Notes: generated by a model from the letters alone, not told the origin. Positions 8,371 to 17,117 are shown, counted from the first letter of the stretch. The stretch is 64,000 nt of DNA from Mucisphaera sp965279675 (GCF_965279675.1 NZ_CBDIIJ010000002.1:2976001-3040000); one strand, 5' to 3'. Made by a program: numbers and translations.

Positions 8371-9989
8371 CCGAGTCAGCAACGGCCAAGGCATGGGCCA
8401 TGCCGCCAGCGCTCGTCATCCTCTCCGGCGTCTTGCTCCTTGCCGCTGTCGCCTGCATGGTGGTCCCGCGTGGCAGCTTCGAGCGCGAGCAGCGATTCTT
8501 CCCGACCCTCCATACCGTCACGGTCACCTCGGCAGAGGCTTCACCCGCTGACCTAGCCCAAGCCAACGGCCTTCCTAACGATCAAGCTTGGACGGCGATC
8601 GACAGCCAGACCCGCGAACCGATTCAGGACCTCTCTGCCTATACCGGCCAACAGGTACTGCTTTCAGGAACCGACGGCTGGAACCGGACCGTCGTCGTTC
8701 CCGGGTCCTACGAGCGGCTCTCCAGCGAGGAACAATCCAGCTTGTCGGAACTGCCGACCATCGGGGGGCGAATCCTGCTCGCACCGATTCTCGGCATTCA
8801 GGACAAGGCCCAGATCATCGGTTTCGTGCTCTTAATCGGCGGGGGCTTTGGCATCATGCTCGGCACCGGAGCGATCGACCGCGGACTCCGTGACGCCGTC
8901 CTCGGCCTGGAAGCCGCAAGGCTGCGCCTGCTGGTCATCCCGGTCAGCTTCGGGCTTTTTAGCCTTGGCGGGTCCGTCTTCGGCCTGGGCGAGTCCACCA
9001 TCGCTTTCGTGCTCATCACGATCCCTCTCGCCATCCGCCTCGGCTACGACACCGTCACCGGCGTAGCCATGTGCTACTTCGCATCACAGATCGGTTTTGC
9101 CTCGGCCTTTATGAACCCCTTCACCCTCGGCATCGGCCAGTCCATCGCCGAACTACCCTACCTCTCGGGCTTTGGACTCCGTGTCACCATCTGGTTCATG
9201 ATGACCGGCCTGGGTATCGCTTTTGTTCTCTGGCACGCCGAGCGCGTCAGGCGTGACCCCTCCCGCTCGCCCACCCCTCTGCTCGACCAGCAGCGACGCG
9301 AGAAAGCCCAGACCGATCAGTCCTACCACGGCGAGCTCACGACCAGAGACGGACTGGTCCTGATGGTGACGCTCGGCTCAATGGTTGGTGCGGCCTGGGG
9401 CGTCTCGTCCTGGGGCTGGTACATCAACGAGATGGCCGCCCTGTTTGTCGGCTGCGGGGTGCTCGCCGGGATCTTCGCCGGCCTCAGCCCCAAAGCCATG
9501 GCCCAGCGGTTTATCGATGGCAGCGCCATGATGGTGGAAGCCTGCCTGATCATCGCCCTGTCCGCGGGAGTCGTCATCGTGCTCCAGCAGGGCCAGGTAC
9601 TCGACACCATCCTGCAGGCCCTGGCCAATCCCCTCGAAACCCTCCCCGGATGGCTCGCCCCGGTCGTGGTCATGCTCGTCCAAGCCGTAGTCAACTTCTT
9701 CGTGCCCTCGGGTTCGGGCCAGGCGGCCATGACCATGCCCATCGTCGCTCCGCTCTGCGATCTGATCGGCGTTGAGCGCCAAATCGGCGTGCTCTCCTTC
9801 CAATTCGGCGATGGCCTTAGCAACACGCTCATCCCCACCTCCGCCGTCCTGATGGGCGTGCTCGGAGCAGCCCGCGTCGATTGGGCCGTCTGGGTCCGCT
9901 GGGTCCTGCCCTTCGTGATCGGCCTGCACATCGTCGCCGCCATCATCCTGATCCTCGTCACCCAAGGCCCGACATCCTGGCTGACGTAA
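8367..9989 (+). CDS. YfcC-family membrane transporter (DcuC superfamily)
   Basis: 540 residues from the ATG at 8367, which overlaps the preceding stop as ATGA; upstream in-frame codons fall inside the peptidase gene. About 12 hydrophobic segments. Family signatures: an N-terminal helix ending in a VPRGSFER motif, similar to the P-x-G-x-F-x-R motif of YfcC proteins, and a C-terminal NFFVPSGSGQAAMTMPI block followed by FQFGDGLSNTLIPTSAVLMG. YfcC/DcuC-type carriers (PF03606) move C4-dicarboxylates, basic amino acids or related solutes; the exact substrate cannot be read from sequence. A large periplasmic loop (about residues 45-140) between helices 1 and 2 is also typical. Coupling to the peptidase suggests uptake of peptide or amino-acid products such as arginine, aspartate or their dipeptides. 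Confidence 0.85.
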   Translation: MTESATAKAWAMPPALVILSGVLLLAAVACMVVPRGSFEREQRFFPTLHTVTVTSAEASPADLAQANGLPNDQAWTAIDSQTREPIQDLSAYTGQQVLLSGTDGWNRTVVVPGSYERLSSEEQSSLSELPTIGGRILLAPILGIQDKAQIIGFVLLIGGGFGIMLGTGAIDRGLRDAVLGLEAARLRLLVIPVSFGLFSLGGSVFGLGESTIAFVLITIPLAIRLGYDTVTGVAMCYFASQIGFASAFMNPFTLGIGQSIAELPYLSGFGLRVTIWFMMTGLGIAFVLWHAERVRRDPSRSPTPLLDQQRREKAQTDQSYHGELTTRDGLVLMVTLGSMVGAAWGVSSWGWYINEMAALFVGCGVLAGIFAGLSPKAMAQRFIDGSAMMVEACLIIALSAGVVIVLQQGQVLDTILQALANPLETLPGWLAPVVVMLVQAVVNFFVPSGSGQAAMTMPIVAPLCDLIGVERQIGVLSFQFGDGLSNTLIPTSAVLMGVLGAARVDWAVWVRWVLPFVIGLHIVAAIILILVTQGPTSWLT

Positions 9990-10242
9990 GCATGTAAATA
10001 TAGGCAAGGCCTGAAAATATAATGCTTGCGATTATCACAATTCGAGGTACCTTGTAGTTACTGAAGCTGTTGCTTTGGCAAACAAGAAGGACCCGCTTCG
10101 CGGGCTGCCCGACCGCCCATTGATCCATCGCCGCTGCGTCAGCCCGACGCTCGGCGGTCATCGACCTACGAACCCGGGACCCTAGAAACACACCGGCCTG
10201 TGTTCCTTAGTCATCTTGTTTATCCAGAAGAGGAGAAGAACG

Positions 10243-11019
10243 ATGCATCAAACTGATCTGACTCGCTTGCTTTGGACCGCTGGCTTTGCCGCCACACTCA
10301 CCACGGGCACCGCCGCACAGGCGTTGGTCCTCAACGAAGTCCGCCACGACGATCCAGGCGCCGACACCGAGGAGTACGTCGAACTGCTCGGCGCTCCCGG
10401 TCAATCGCTCGAGGGGCTCACCTTCGTCGTCATCGGCGACGACGCCAGCGACTCCAAGAGTGGCGTCATCGAATCGGTCGTCTCGCTCGACGGCCTGAGC
10501 CTCGGTGCTAACGGCCTGTTCCTCCTGACAAGCGATGTGCTCGGCCAGGAAACCGGCTTCGATCCATACATCGCCAGTGGCCCCACCGACCTCACGACCG
10601 ATGACCTTGTTCTCGAGAACGGCGACAATGTCACCTACCTGCTCGTCAGCGGTTTCACCGGCGCTCTGGGCGATGACCTCGACGCCGTCGACGAACTGTC
10701 CGAGCCGACCCTCGACGTCAAGCCATGGGCCTCCATCATCGATGTGGTCTCGCTTTTCGATGGCGACAACCTCGGCGATTTCGGCAGCTCAGAAATCAAC
10801 TACGGCCCCGGCGAAGGGTTCATCACCCTCGGCCCGACAGGCACCTTCCCGCCCGCGCATATCTACCGCCTGGCCGGCGGCGGTGCCTGGCAGATCGGTG
10901 AGTTCGCCGGCGCCGTGCTCGACACCCCGGGCGCTCAAAACGTGCCCACACCAGCGACAGCCGCCCTGCTCGCACTCGGCGCCGCCAAGCTACTCGGCCG
11001 TCGCTCATCGACGCGCTAA
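10243..11019 (+). CDS. Secreted protein with lamin-tail-like N-terminal segment
   Basis: 258 residues from the ATG at 10243, chosen because AGAGGAGAAG lies just upstream and a signal peptide ending in AAQA follows. The mature N-terminus LVLNEVRHDDPGADTEEYVEL resembles the start of lamin-tail/LTD-like beta-sandwich domains in secreted bacterial proteins (LNEv...p...d..EyvEL). The C-terminus VPTPATAALLALGAAKLLGRRS resembles a PEP-CTERM-type tail with PTP in place of PEP. No catalytic motif is apparent. It follows the YfcC gene after 253 bp and is likely a separate unit ending at the hairpin at 11058-11084. Function unknown. Confidence 0.75.
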   Translation: MHQTDLTRLLWTAGFAATLTTGTAAQALVLNEVRHDDPGADTEEYVELLGAPGQSLEGLTFVVIGDDASDSKSGVIESVVSLDGLSLGANGLFLLTSDVLGQETGFDPYIASGPTDLTTDDLVLENGDNVTYLLVSGFTGALGDDLDAVDELSEPTLDVKPWASIIDVVSLFDGDNLGDFGSSEINYGPGEGFITLGPTGTFPPAHIYRLAGGGAWQIGEFAGAVLDTPGAQNVPTPATAALLALGAAKLLGRRSSTR

Positions 11020-11057
11020 CAACCTTCTGTAGCTACATCACATGCCATCTAGCTTAA

Positions 11058-11084
11058 GGCAGACGCCCCCTACGGGCGTCTGCC
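11058..11084 (+). terminator. Perfect 11-bp hairpin after 10243-11019
   Basis: Arms GGCAGACGCCC (11058-11068) and GGGCGTCTGCC (11074-11084) pair perfectly around a 5-nt loop, 38 bp after the stop codon. There is no T tract, so it may be a processing or stabilising hairpin rather than an intrinsic terminator. Confidence 0.6.
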
Positions 11085-11684
11085 AAAGGCCGGATGGATC
11101 ATCAGATCAAAGCTCATCAAGCAGCTGCCAAGAGCGCATCTGCCCTCACCCTCTCTCAGCCGTTGCCTACTCCTGTAAATCAGACAGAAACAGCGTCTGC
11201 CTTGTGAGCACCTCGCTCTGATCGTTATGCGCGACCAGGTGGATCTGTGTCAGTTCGTCTCCCGCCTCACCGGGCCGACACGAAAGCGATTCGGATCATC
11301 AACCACCGACGGCCGCTGAGTCATCCCCGAAGACGTAGAGTCCCAGATCGGGTTGCGATCGATAGCATCCCTTTGGTAGCGCGTATCCAGCGTGATGATC
11401 TGTGGAATACAGCAGCCAGCGTCCTCTCGCAGGCCGAAGTGACCTGCCGCCCTCAACCTGATCCACTTAAAGCTCAGGATCAGAATTGGAAGAGGACTAT
11501 GAATGATCTCCTGTCCGCTGTGAGCATTGGTCGTTCTGTGCAGTCACAGAAGTTCTTAACCCCGGAACTCAAAGGCTGGGCCATACATACAGTCAATACC
11601 TGCCCCCTCCCCGGTATGGGGGCTCTGGGTGAATCCTTCATTGAACGTGTGGTGCCTCTTGAGCAGCACGTTAGAACATCGCCT
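11085..11684. other. Region without recognisable genes
   Basis: About 600 bp between the hairpin at 11058 and the integrase remnant. Open frames here (for example 11247-11723 on the plus strand) have no signal peptide, ribosome binding site or family resemblance. It lies beside an integration scar and may be decayed mobile DNA. Confidence 0.5.
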
Positions 11685-11921
11685 CTAACCCTCCCTCTCC
11701 AGCCCAGCCTCAACCATCACTAGGACCGCCTTCCGCACACCCTCAGGCAGCTTCAGCCAAGCGTCCACTACCCGCCTGAGATCCTCCTGCTGCTCTATGC
11801 ACGGCTGTTCTGCATGGGATTTCGCAACGTCATCACACTGATGCGATGTTAAGCGTATGTCTAAACCATGACTTACAACTACTGGTTCGAGTCCAGTACC
11901 GCCCATTTTCACACCCCGCAT
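11685..11921 (-). pseudogene. C-terminal remnant of an integrase, reading out of a tRNA end
   Basis: This open frame begins by reading the antisense of a tRNA 3' end (GGTGLEPVV) and continues to LRRVVDAWLKLPEGVRKAVLVMVEA before its stop. Integrases of tRNA-targeting elements often carry such tRNA-encoded stretches (TGLEPV, TGFEPV), and an (L/S)xxVVxAWxxLP...MV tail is, from memory, common at the C-terminus of planctomycete tyrosine integrases; the remnant at 57901-58116 has the same layout. No catalytic R, H, R or Y boxes are present, so only the tail survives. It could also be a chance frame, but two independent features coincide. Confidence 0.45.
11881..11905 (+). repeat. 3' end of a tRNA gene (integration scar)
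   Basis: ACTGG-TTCGAGT-CCAGT forms a perfect 5-bp T arm with a 7-nt loop, followed by ACCGCCC and A as acceptor 3' strand and discriminator. No matching GGGCGGT lies about 70 nt upstream, so this is not a complete tRNA. It is best read as the duplicated 3' end left when an element integrated into, or recombined out of, a tRNA gene. The tRNA identity cannot be told because the anticodon arm is missing. Confidence 0.6.
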
Positions 11922-12008
11922 CCAATCATCTCATTTTCCTTGACCCTTGAAAGCTGCCCCAGTACGGTCACGCCTATCCCTGCAACCAGCCATCGATGGG
12001 CAGAAAGC

Positions 12009-12692
12009 ATGCGCAAGCCATCCGCGATCACCGGGCTCATCCTGTCTCTGGCTGTCTCAATGACAGCCGCCTCCAGCCAGGCCGACATCATCACCGTCTC
12101 CGCCGATGCCACCGGCAACTACACCGTCAACGGCAGCGGCTTCGGAGCCGGCGGCCTCGCCACCTTCAACATCGAAAGCACCGACTTCGAAACCGGGCCG
12201 TTCGGCCGCAACGCCCTGCTGCTCTTCGATACCGCCAGTATGCTCCCCGCCGACGCCACCATCAACAGCATCGACTTCGCCTACACAATCCTCAGAGTCA
12301 CCCCTGGCTCGGCAGCCATCGAACTCGAAAGCCTCCTCGGTCCCTTCAGCCTGGGCGGAGCCACGGTGGCTGCCCAATCACACACCCCACAGGGCACCCT
12401 GCCTTCTGTTCAGGGCTCAGGTACCGTCTCGCTCGATGTCGCCCTTGCCGCCAGCAACCTGCTCGACCCCAGCGGCAAGTTCGCCCTGCGCCTGACCGCC
12501 GCTGAGCCCTCCATCACCAGCGTCGAGTTCGCCGGCTCCGGCAACAGCGTCGGCTCCCAACGCAACCCGGTCCGTCCCCGCCTCATCATCGACTACACGC
12601 CGATCCCGGAGCCCTCATCGGGAGTGCTCGCACTCACAACGCTCGTATTACTCGCAAGAAGAACAGAAGCCCGGCAAGTTACAAGCGTCTAG
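12009..12692 (+). CDS. Secreted PEP-CTERM protein, unknown function
   Basis: 227 residues with the ATG at 12009, chosen because MRKPSAITGLILSLAVSMTA is a good signal peptide (cut near SSQA); the frame upstream is the tRNA scar. The body is a beta-rich domain (FNIESTDFETGPFGRNALLLFD) with a pattern like secreted DNRLRE-type beta-sandwich domains, a weak resemblance. C-terminus IPEPSSGVLALTTLVLLARR is a PEP-CTERM tail. No dockerin repeats. The start has only a weak GGGCAGAAAG signal. It lies immediately beside an integration scar, so it may be an insertion or the original neighbour. Confidence 0.7.
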   Translation: MRKPSAITGLILSLAVSMTAASSQADIITVSADATGNYTVNGSGFGAGGLATFNIESTDFETGPFGRNALLLFDTASMLPADATINSIDFAYTILRVTPGSAAIELESLLGPFSLGGATVAAQSHTPQGTLPSVQGSGTVSLDVALAASNLLDPSGKFALRLTAAEPSITSVEFAGSGNSVGSQRNPVRPRLIIDYTPIPEPSSGVLALTTLVLLARRTEARQVTSV

Positions 12693-12764
12693 GTCAGTGC
12701 GCTGTTAGTCAAGATCTGAGCCGCAGCAGACCCCGGTAAACAGGTCTCATTCTCAGACTAGTGC

Positions 12765-13106
12765 TCAGTCCCTGACCGGACACCGCCCCTCCGCGTGCCT
12801 GGCACACACGGGCTTGAGCGCACTGCCCGGTTCGGCGATGAGCTCGTTCTGACAACGCATCAGCCGCACGGCCAGACCCAGTCGGCTGTCGACGCCCAGC
12901 TTCCGGTACAGACGCTCCAGATGCGTGTGCACCGTGTGTGGCGAGATGCCCAGGTCCATCGCGATCGCCAACTCCTTCCGATCCTCCAGCACGGCTTGAG
13001 CAATCTGCACCTCCCGCTCGGACAGCTGCAACCTCGCCCGTAGCGCGGCCCAATTCTCTTCCGAAATCAATTCATTGGCTGACCAAGGCAAGCCCGGACC
13101 CTCCAT
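12765..13106 (-). CDS. Single-domain LuxR/GerE-type regulator
   Basis: 113 residues from the ATG at 13106; a TTG at 13124 in the same frame would add six residues, and neither start has a clear ribosome binding site. The core LSEREVQIAQAVLEDRKELAIAMDLGISPHTVHTHLERLYRKLGV is a LuxR-family helix-turn-helix with recognition helix around SPHTVHTHLERLYRKL. There is no receiver or autoinducer-binding domain, so activity would depend on dimerisation or a partner. A short Cys-containing tail (PVCARHAEGRCPVRD) follows. Transcribed against two secreted-protein genes (12009-12692 and 13404-14168). Target genes unknown. Confidence 0.75.
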   Translation of the reverse strand: MEGPGLPWSANELISEENWAALRARLQLSEREVQIAQAVLEDRKELAIAMDLGISPHTVHTHLERLYRKLGVDSRLGLAVRLMRCQNELIAEPGSALKPVCARHAEGRCPVRD

Positions 13107-13403
13107 GCCTGACGAATCTAACAAACCACACTAACCCGACTACCAACGAGCTTCGATTGGGGGATTCGGCTAAGGCAAACACGCAGGGCCCATCAAGGGT
13201 TGAGCCTTAGCCAGAACCCCCGACGGCTCAATAGCCGACTGGTTGATCCCACACACGTATCTAATCTGAAGCATCCAGCCGAGGAAGCACTCCAGACGCC
13301 TGGTGGATCAACTTTTCGCAGCCATCACAGGTCTTGGAGAAGAGAGCCGGTCCTCACTGGATCACACAACGATGACGCGCTCAGCGTCACCAAGGAGGCA
13401 TCC

Positions 13404-14168
13404 ATGAAACGCACCGCACTACTGCTGACCGCCGCCCTGGCTACCTGGTCTGTCACTGACCGCGTCCAGGCCGACTGGATCCCCGAGATGGGCCACAAGA
13501 TGCACCACGCCCAACTGCCCGATGCTAACGGCTGGGACGTCGACATCACCACCGACACGGTCTACGAAGATTTCGAATGCAGCGCGACCGGACCGATCCA
13601 CGACGTGCACTTCTGGGCCTCCTGGCAGGGCGATCAGGTCGGCCAGATCACCTGGATCGATGTCAGCCTGCATGCCGACGTGCCCGCAGGTGCCGACCCG
13701 AATCCGTTGATCACCTACAGCCACCCCGATTCGGTGATGTACGACGAAGCGAACCGTCTCTGGTACCGACGTTTCCTGCCCGATGAGTTCGTGATCCGAA
13801 CGGCCGGCCAGGGTAATCAGGGCTGGCTCGCCCCGAGCTTCTCCCAGCCGGTCTGGAATAGATCCGATCACGACCTGTACTACCAGGTCAACATACCGCT
13901 CATCACCGAGCCTTATGTCCAGAAGAAGGGCACCATCTACTGGCTCGGTCTCCACGTCGGCGTCGCCGAGACAAACACACAACTGGGCTGGAAGACCACG
14001 CTGAATCCCTGGAACGACGACGCAGCCTACTGGTACGCCGGCCAGTGGAACGAGCTGATCGACCCGACCGACGGCTCCTCACTCGACCTGGCCTTCGTTA
14101 TCACCCCCGAACCCGCCACCCTTTCACTGCTGCTACTAGGCGTTGGCACGATTCTCCGTCGCAGATAG
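13404..14168 (+). CDS. Secreted PEP-CTERM protein (planctomycete-type family)
   Basis: 254 residues from the ATG at 13404, preceded by AAGGAGG at a good distance; the upstream in-frame region is not coding-like. Signal peptide ends near VQA. The mature start (MGHKMHHAQLPDANGWDVDIT) and the block DVHFWASWQGDQVGQITWIDVSLHADVPAG resemble a beta-sandwich domain frequent in planctomycete secreted proteins, which I recognise only by pattern. C-terminus TPEPATLSLLLLGVGTILRRR is a PEP-CTERM tail. No catalytic residues recognised. Followed by a strong hairpin at 14175. Confidence 0.78.
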   Translation: MKRTALLLTAALATWSVTDRVQADWIPEMGHKMHHAQLPDANGWDVDITTDTVYEDFECSATGPIHDVHFWASWQGDQVGQITWIDVSLHADVPAGADPNPLITYSHPDSVMYDEANRLWYRRFLPDEFVIRTAGQGNQGWLAPSFSQPVWNRSDHDLYYQVNIPLITEPYVQKKGTIYWLGLHVGVAETNTQLGWKTTLNPWNDDAAYWYAGQWNELIDPTDGSSLDLAFVITPEPATLSLLLLGVGTILRRR

Positions 14169-14174
14169 AACCCC

Positions 14175-14208
14175 GAGCGTTCCTCGCGAACCAGCGCGAG
14201 GAACGCTC
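14175..14208 (+). terminator. Perfect 14-bp hairpin after 13404-14168
   Basis: Arms 14175-14188 and 14195-14208 are perfectly complementary around a 6-nt loop and begin 6 bp after the stop codon. No T tract follows, so termination may be weak or the hairpin may protect the mRNA end. Confidence 0.6.
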
Positions 14209-14425
14209 GCGTCGGATCACACCAAACCACGCCATAGACGCAATACTAGTAGATACCCCATCGCGAGTCTGCTGGCGTGATCCTGTGCACAAATACTGAG
14301 AACAGTCACACGCGTACGACGGTACCTTCAACAGGACTCTGGCTGTACCTGCGCGTTAAGGTAACTCTTGATTCATCTGGAATGAGGCTGCCGAATCCTC
14401 ACAAAACCAAGTCGACAGGGCTTTT

Positions 14426-15280
14426 ATGAAACATTGGCACCTGATGCTCGCCGCATCACTCTCTTTAGCAGCCTTCGGCCTCGTAGCTACCGGACAGTCG
14501 AACTCAACACGACTGTCAGAGGTAGCGAGCAAGACCACAAACGCCATCCCCTACCGCACGGGGCCGGAGACAACGGAGTACATGCGCGAGCGCTGCCTCC
14601 TGGATATCTACCTGCCCGAGCAGACCGATGAGTTCTTCGCGACCATCGTCTGGTTCCATGGCGGGGGACTCCAGGGCGGCGAGCGATTCATCCCGGGCGA
14701 GCTCAAGGGCAAGCAGGTCGCCGTGGTCGCGCCGAGCTACCGGCTGCATCCCAGGGTTCAGGCACCTGCCTATATCGAAGACGCCGCGGCGGCCGTGGCC
14801 TGGGTGTTTGAGAACATCGAGGCGTACGGCGGCGACCCGGATCGGATCTACGTCAGCGGGCACTCGGCCGGAGGGTACCTGGCCTCCATGATCGGGCTCG
14901 ACAAACGCTGGCTCGCCGAACACGGTATCGACGCCGATCGCATCGCTGGACTCATGCCCCTCAGCGGCCACACGATCACGCACTTCACGCCCCGCAAGGA
15001 ACGCGGCATCCCCGGAACCCAGGCGATCATCGACGACCTCGCCCCGCTCTACCACGTCCGGGCCGACGCCCCGCCCATGCTGCTCATCACCGGCGGCCGT
15101 GAGCTCGAACTGCTCGGACGCTACGAGGAAACCGCCTACTTCTGGCGCATGATGCAGCTCGTCGGCCACCCCAACACCCAGCTGCTCGAACTCGACGGCC
15201 ACAACCATGGCGAGATGGTCCCGCCCTCGTTCCCGATGATGCTCAAGTTCATCCGTGAGCTCGAAGCCGCCGAAGAGTAG
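14426..15280 (+). CDS. Secreted alpha/beta hydrolase (BD-FAE/HSL-like esterase)
   Basis: 284 residues. Signal peptide MKHWHLMLAASLSLAAFGLV, then an alpha/beta hydrolase with oxyanion motif WFHGGG (near residue 74), nucleophile elbow GHSAGGYL (Ser near residue 147), an acid-loop region around PPMLLITGGRELELLG, and a terminal His in LDGHNHGEM. The HGGG plus GHSAGG pattern matches carboxylesterase/arylformamidase-like esterases acting on small acyl or aromatic esters. The start is supported by ACAGGG upstream and the signal peptide. It stands alone, ending 3 bp before the convergent stop of the TerB-DUF697 gene. The substrate is unknown; release of acyl groups from polysaccharide is possible. 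Confidence 0.8.
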   Translation: MKHWHLMLAASLSLAAFGLVATGQSNSTRLSEVASKTTNAIPYRTGPETTEYMRERCLLDIYLPEQTDEFFATIVWFHGGGLQGGERFIPGELKGKQVAVVAPSYRLHPRVQAPAYIEDAAAAVAWVFENIEAYGGDPDRIYVSGHSAGGYLASMIGLDKRWLAEHGIDADRIAGLMPLSGHTITHFTPRKERGIPGTQAIIDDLAPLYHVRADAPPMLLITGGRELELLGRYEETAYFWRMMQLVGHPNTQLLELDGHNHGEMVPPSFPMMLKFIRELEAAEE

Positions 15281-15283
15281 CGG

Positions 15284-16336
15284 CTACCCGCCACGGACCA
15301 TTGCGAGGATCTGCTGAGTATCGACCTGGGTCGCCTGCTGCTCGACCTGCGGGCGGTACTCCGCATACATCGACTGCCCCTGCCCGACCAGTTCGGCGCA
15401 CTTGCTCTTGAGGTCGGTCAGGCTCAGCTTCCGGCCCGAAGCGTAGTACAGTTTGGCGGTCTGCCCGATGCCGTAGGTGCTGCCGAAGCTAAAGGCCGCA
15501 CCGGTCGCAGCGGACGTGGCCTTCTTGGCCATCCCGCCACCGATCTTCTTGGCCCACTTGCCGAGGAATTTTCTCGCGACGTTCTCCAGCATCTGCGAGG
15601 TCGCGCCCATGCCCAGGGTCGCGATGAACTCGCCGATCGACCGACGGTCGAGGCTGTGCCCGTACCGCTGACCGATCCGGTAGACCATCTTGGTCTGGAG
15701 CGGGAGGATCGCGAGCGTTGCCAGGTTCTGCGGCAGCAGCTCGAGCGCGCCGTTGAGGATGGCGTACTTCAGGATCATCGCATCGACCTCTTTGTCGATC
15801 GCCTGCCTGGCCAGCTGGTCATCGGACGGGCCGTCCCCAGCCGGGATCGGCGTGGTGTCGGCCAGCGGGTCGGTCGCCGGATCAAAGGTCCCGGCCAGCC
15901 CCCCTGCCGCTGCCGCGCCTGTCAGCGGATCCGCGGGATCGACGCCGGCATCGGGCTCGACTTCGGCCACCTCTTCGGCCTGATAGAGCACTTCGTCGGT
16001 TTCGGAGACATCGAGCCCGAGCGCCCGGCGTAGTTCGGCCAGGAAGGTGGCTTCCGCCTCGTTGGTCTTGCCGTCGGCGTCACAGACCACCACGGCCATC
16101 TCGTAGGCCAGCGACTTCTCGGCCGGCTCCTGAAGCTGAGCCGCGGTGGTCGCCAGATCGACCTTGCCAAGCAGGACGTCCTGCATGATCTTCGGCAGCT
16201 CACCGGCGTCGGCGCTCAGGTTCTCGGCCACGGCCTTGACCTGGGCACGTTCCTCATCGGACTTACGGCCATCGGCAAAGGCGGCGAGCACGGTCAGCGT
16301 CAGGATCGCGGTCCGGCGGTCATCGGCGAGGGCCAT
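15284..16336 (-). CDS. TerB-like domain plus DUF697-like domain protein
   Basis: 350 residues with ATG at 16336, preferred because GGAG lies about 12 nt upstream and because it starts at the conserved domain. Residues 1-115 form an all-helical TerB/DUF533-like domain (FADGRKSDEERAQV and CDADGKTNEAEATFL, two acidic D-G-x-x-x-x-E motifs that may bind metal). An acidic, Pro/Asp-rich linker follows (about 120-170). The C-terminal part (ILKYAILNGALELLPQNLATLAILPLQTKMVYRIG, later SFGSTYGIGQTAKLYYASG) is like DUF697/YcjF-type membrane-associated helices, with Gly-rich hydrophobic stretches. Suggested role in membrane stress or envelope sensing is only inferred from the families. The combination is discussed in findings. 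Confidence 0.7.
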   Translation of the reverse strand: MALADDRRTAILTLTVLAAFADGRKSDEERAQVKAVAENLSADAGELPKIMQDVLLGKVDLATTAAQLQEPAEKSLAYEMAVVVCDADGKTNEAEATFLAELRRALGLDVSETDEVLYQAEEVAEVEPDAGVDPADPLTGAAAAGGLAGTFDPATDPLADTTPIPAGDGPSDDQLARQAIDKEVDAMILKYAILNGALELLPQNLATLAILPLQTKMVYRIGQRYGHSLDRRSIGEFIATLGMGATSQMLENVARKFLGKWAKKIGGGMAKKATSAATGAAFSFGSTYGIGQTAKLYYASGRKLSLTDLKSKCAELVGQGQSMYAEYRPQVEQQATQVDTQQILAMVRGG

Positions 16337-16540
16337 ATCAGCGGTCTCCGGGTATCGGTCTTTGGTGTTGCAGAAAGAACCCGTCGGTTTTTCCAAACGG
16401 CGGAACGGGACGATTTCGACCATTTTGAACGTCACCGTCATGCCATCGGGTTACAGTAGCACGCCTTGCGTGTCTCGTTGTGAGCGCGTGGGTTTCATGC
16501 GATGGCCGGTGACACGCCACCTATTTCTGGAGAATTGGAT

Positions 16541-17089
16541 ATGACACGCCTGCTTGCTTCTCTCATCCTTCTGGCTTCATTGGTTACTTTTACGGGTTGC
16601 GCCGCTCCGCCGGCCACGGACGCGAAGATTGATTCGCTGACAGCGCTCGCTGACGAGGCGAAGGACGAGATGATCGCCGAGGACCTCTCGCTGGCTTCCC
16701 GTTTTGACGATGCACGCGGCTACGTGATTTTCCCGGGTGTCACCAAGGGCGTCGGCCTGGGATTCGGCGGTGCTCGGGGTGAGGGCGTGGTCTACGACAG
16801 CGGTCGGCCCGTCGCGTTGACGACGCTCGGCCAGGGTAACATCGGCTTCGGCATCGGCGGGATGACGTACAAGCTGGTGATTTTCTTCGATACGGACGAG
16901 GCGTTGGAGCTCTTTCTCAACGGCAAGTTCGGTCTGAATGCTCAGGCGGCGGCGGTCGCGGGCAACGCCGGGGCGAGCGTGGATGCGGATTTCTACAAGA
17001 ACTCGGCGGTGATTTCGAACGAAAACGTCGGTCTGGTGCTTGAGGCGATGGTTGGGCTCCAGAATTTCAATGTTCGGCCGATCGACTGA
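16541..17089 (+). CDS. SYLF/Ysc84-domain lipoprotein
   Basis: 182 residues from the ATG at 16541, with CTGGAG upstream; the earlier in-frame Met lacks a binding site. A lipoprotein signal peptide ends in LVTFTGC, so Cys would be lipidated. The rest is a SYLF (Ysc84) domain: the block RFDDARGYVIFPGVTKGVGLGFGGARGEGVVYD, then GFGIGGMTYKLVIFFDTDEALELFLNGKF and a C-terminal GLVLEAMVGLQNFNVRP. SYLF domains bind phospholipids; bacterial members are envelope lipoproteins of unclear role. Followed by a good terminator at 17118. Promoter not identified. Confidence 0.85.
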   Translation: MTRLLASLILLASLVTFTGCAAPPATDAKIDSLTALADEAKDEMIAEDLSLASRFDDARGYVIFPGVTKGVGLGFGGARGEGVVYDSGRPVALTTLGQGNIGFGIGGMTYKLVIFFDTDEALELFLNGKFGLNAQAAAVAGNAGASVDADFYKNSAVISNENVGLVLEAMVGLQNFNVRPID

Positions 17090-17117
17090 TCGCGGTTTTT
17101 GCGTCATTTTGAACCCG

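Noticed and set aside
10091..10104. Short hairpin after the YfcC gene
   Set aside because: Only 5 bp with a 3-nt loop and no T run; not enough for a terminator call.
11247..11723. 158-residue plus-strand frame
   Set aside because: Low-complexity Pro/Arg-rich sequence, no start signal, overlaps the integrase scar.
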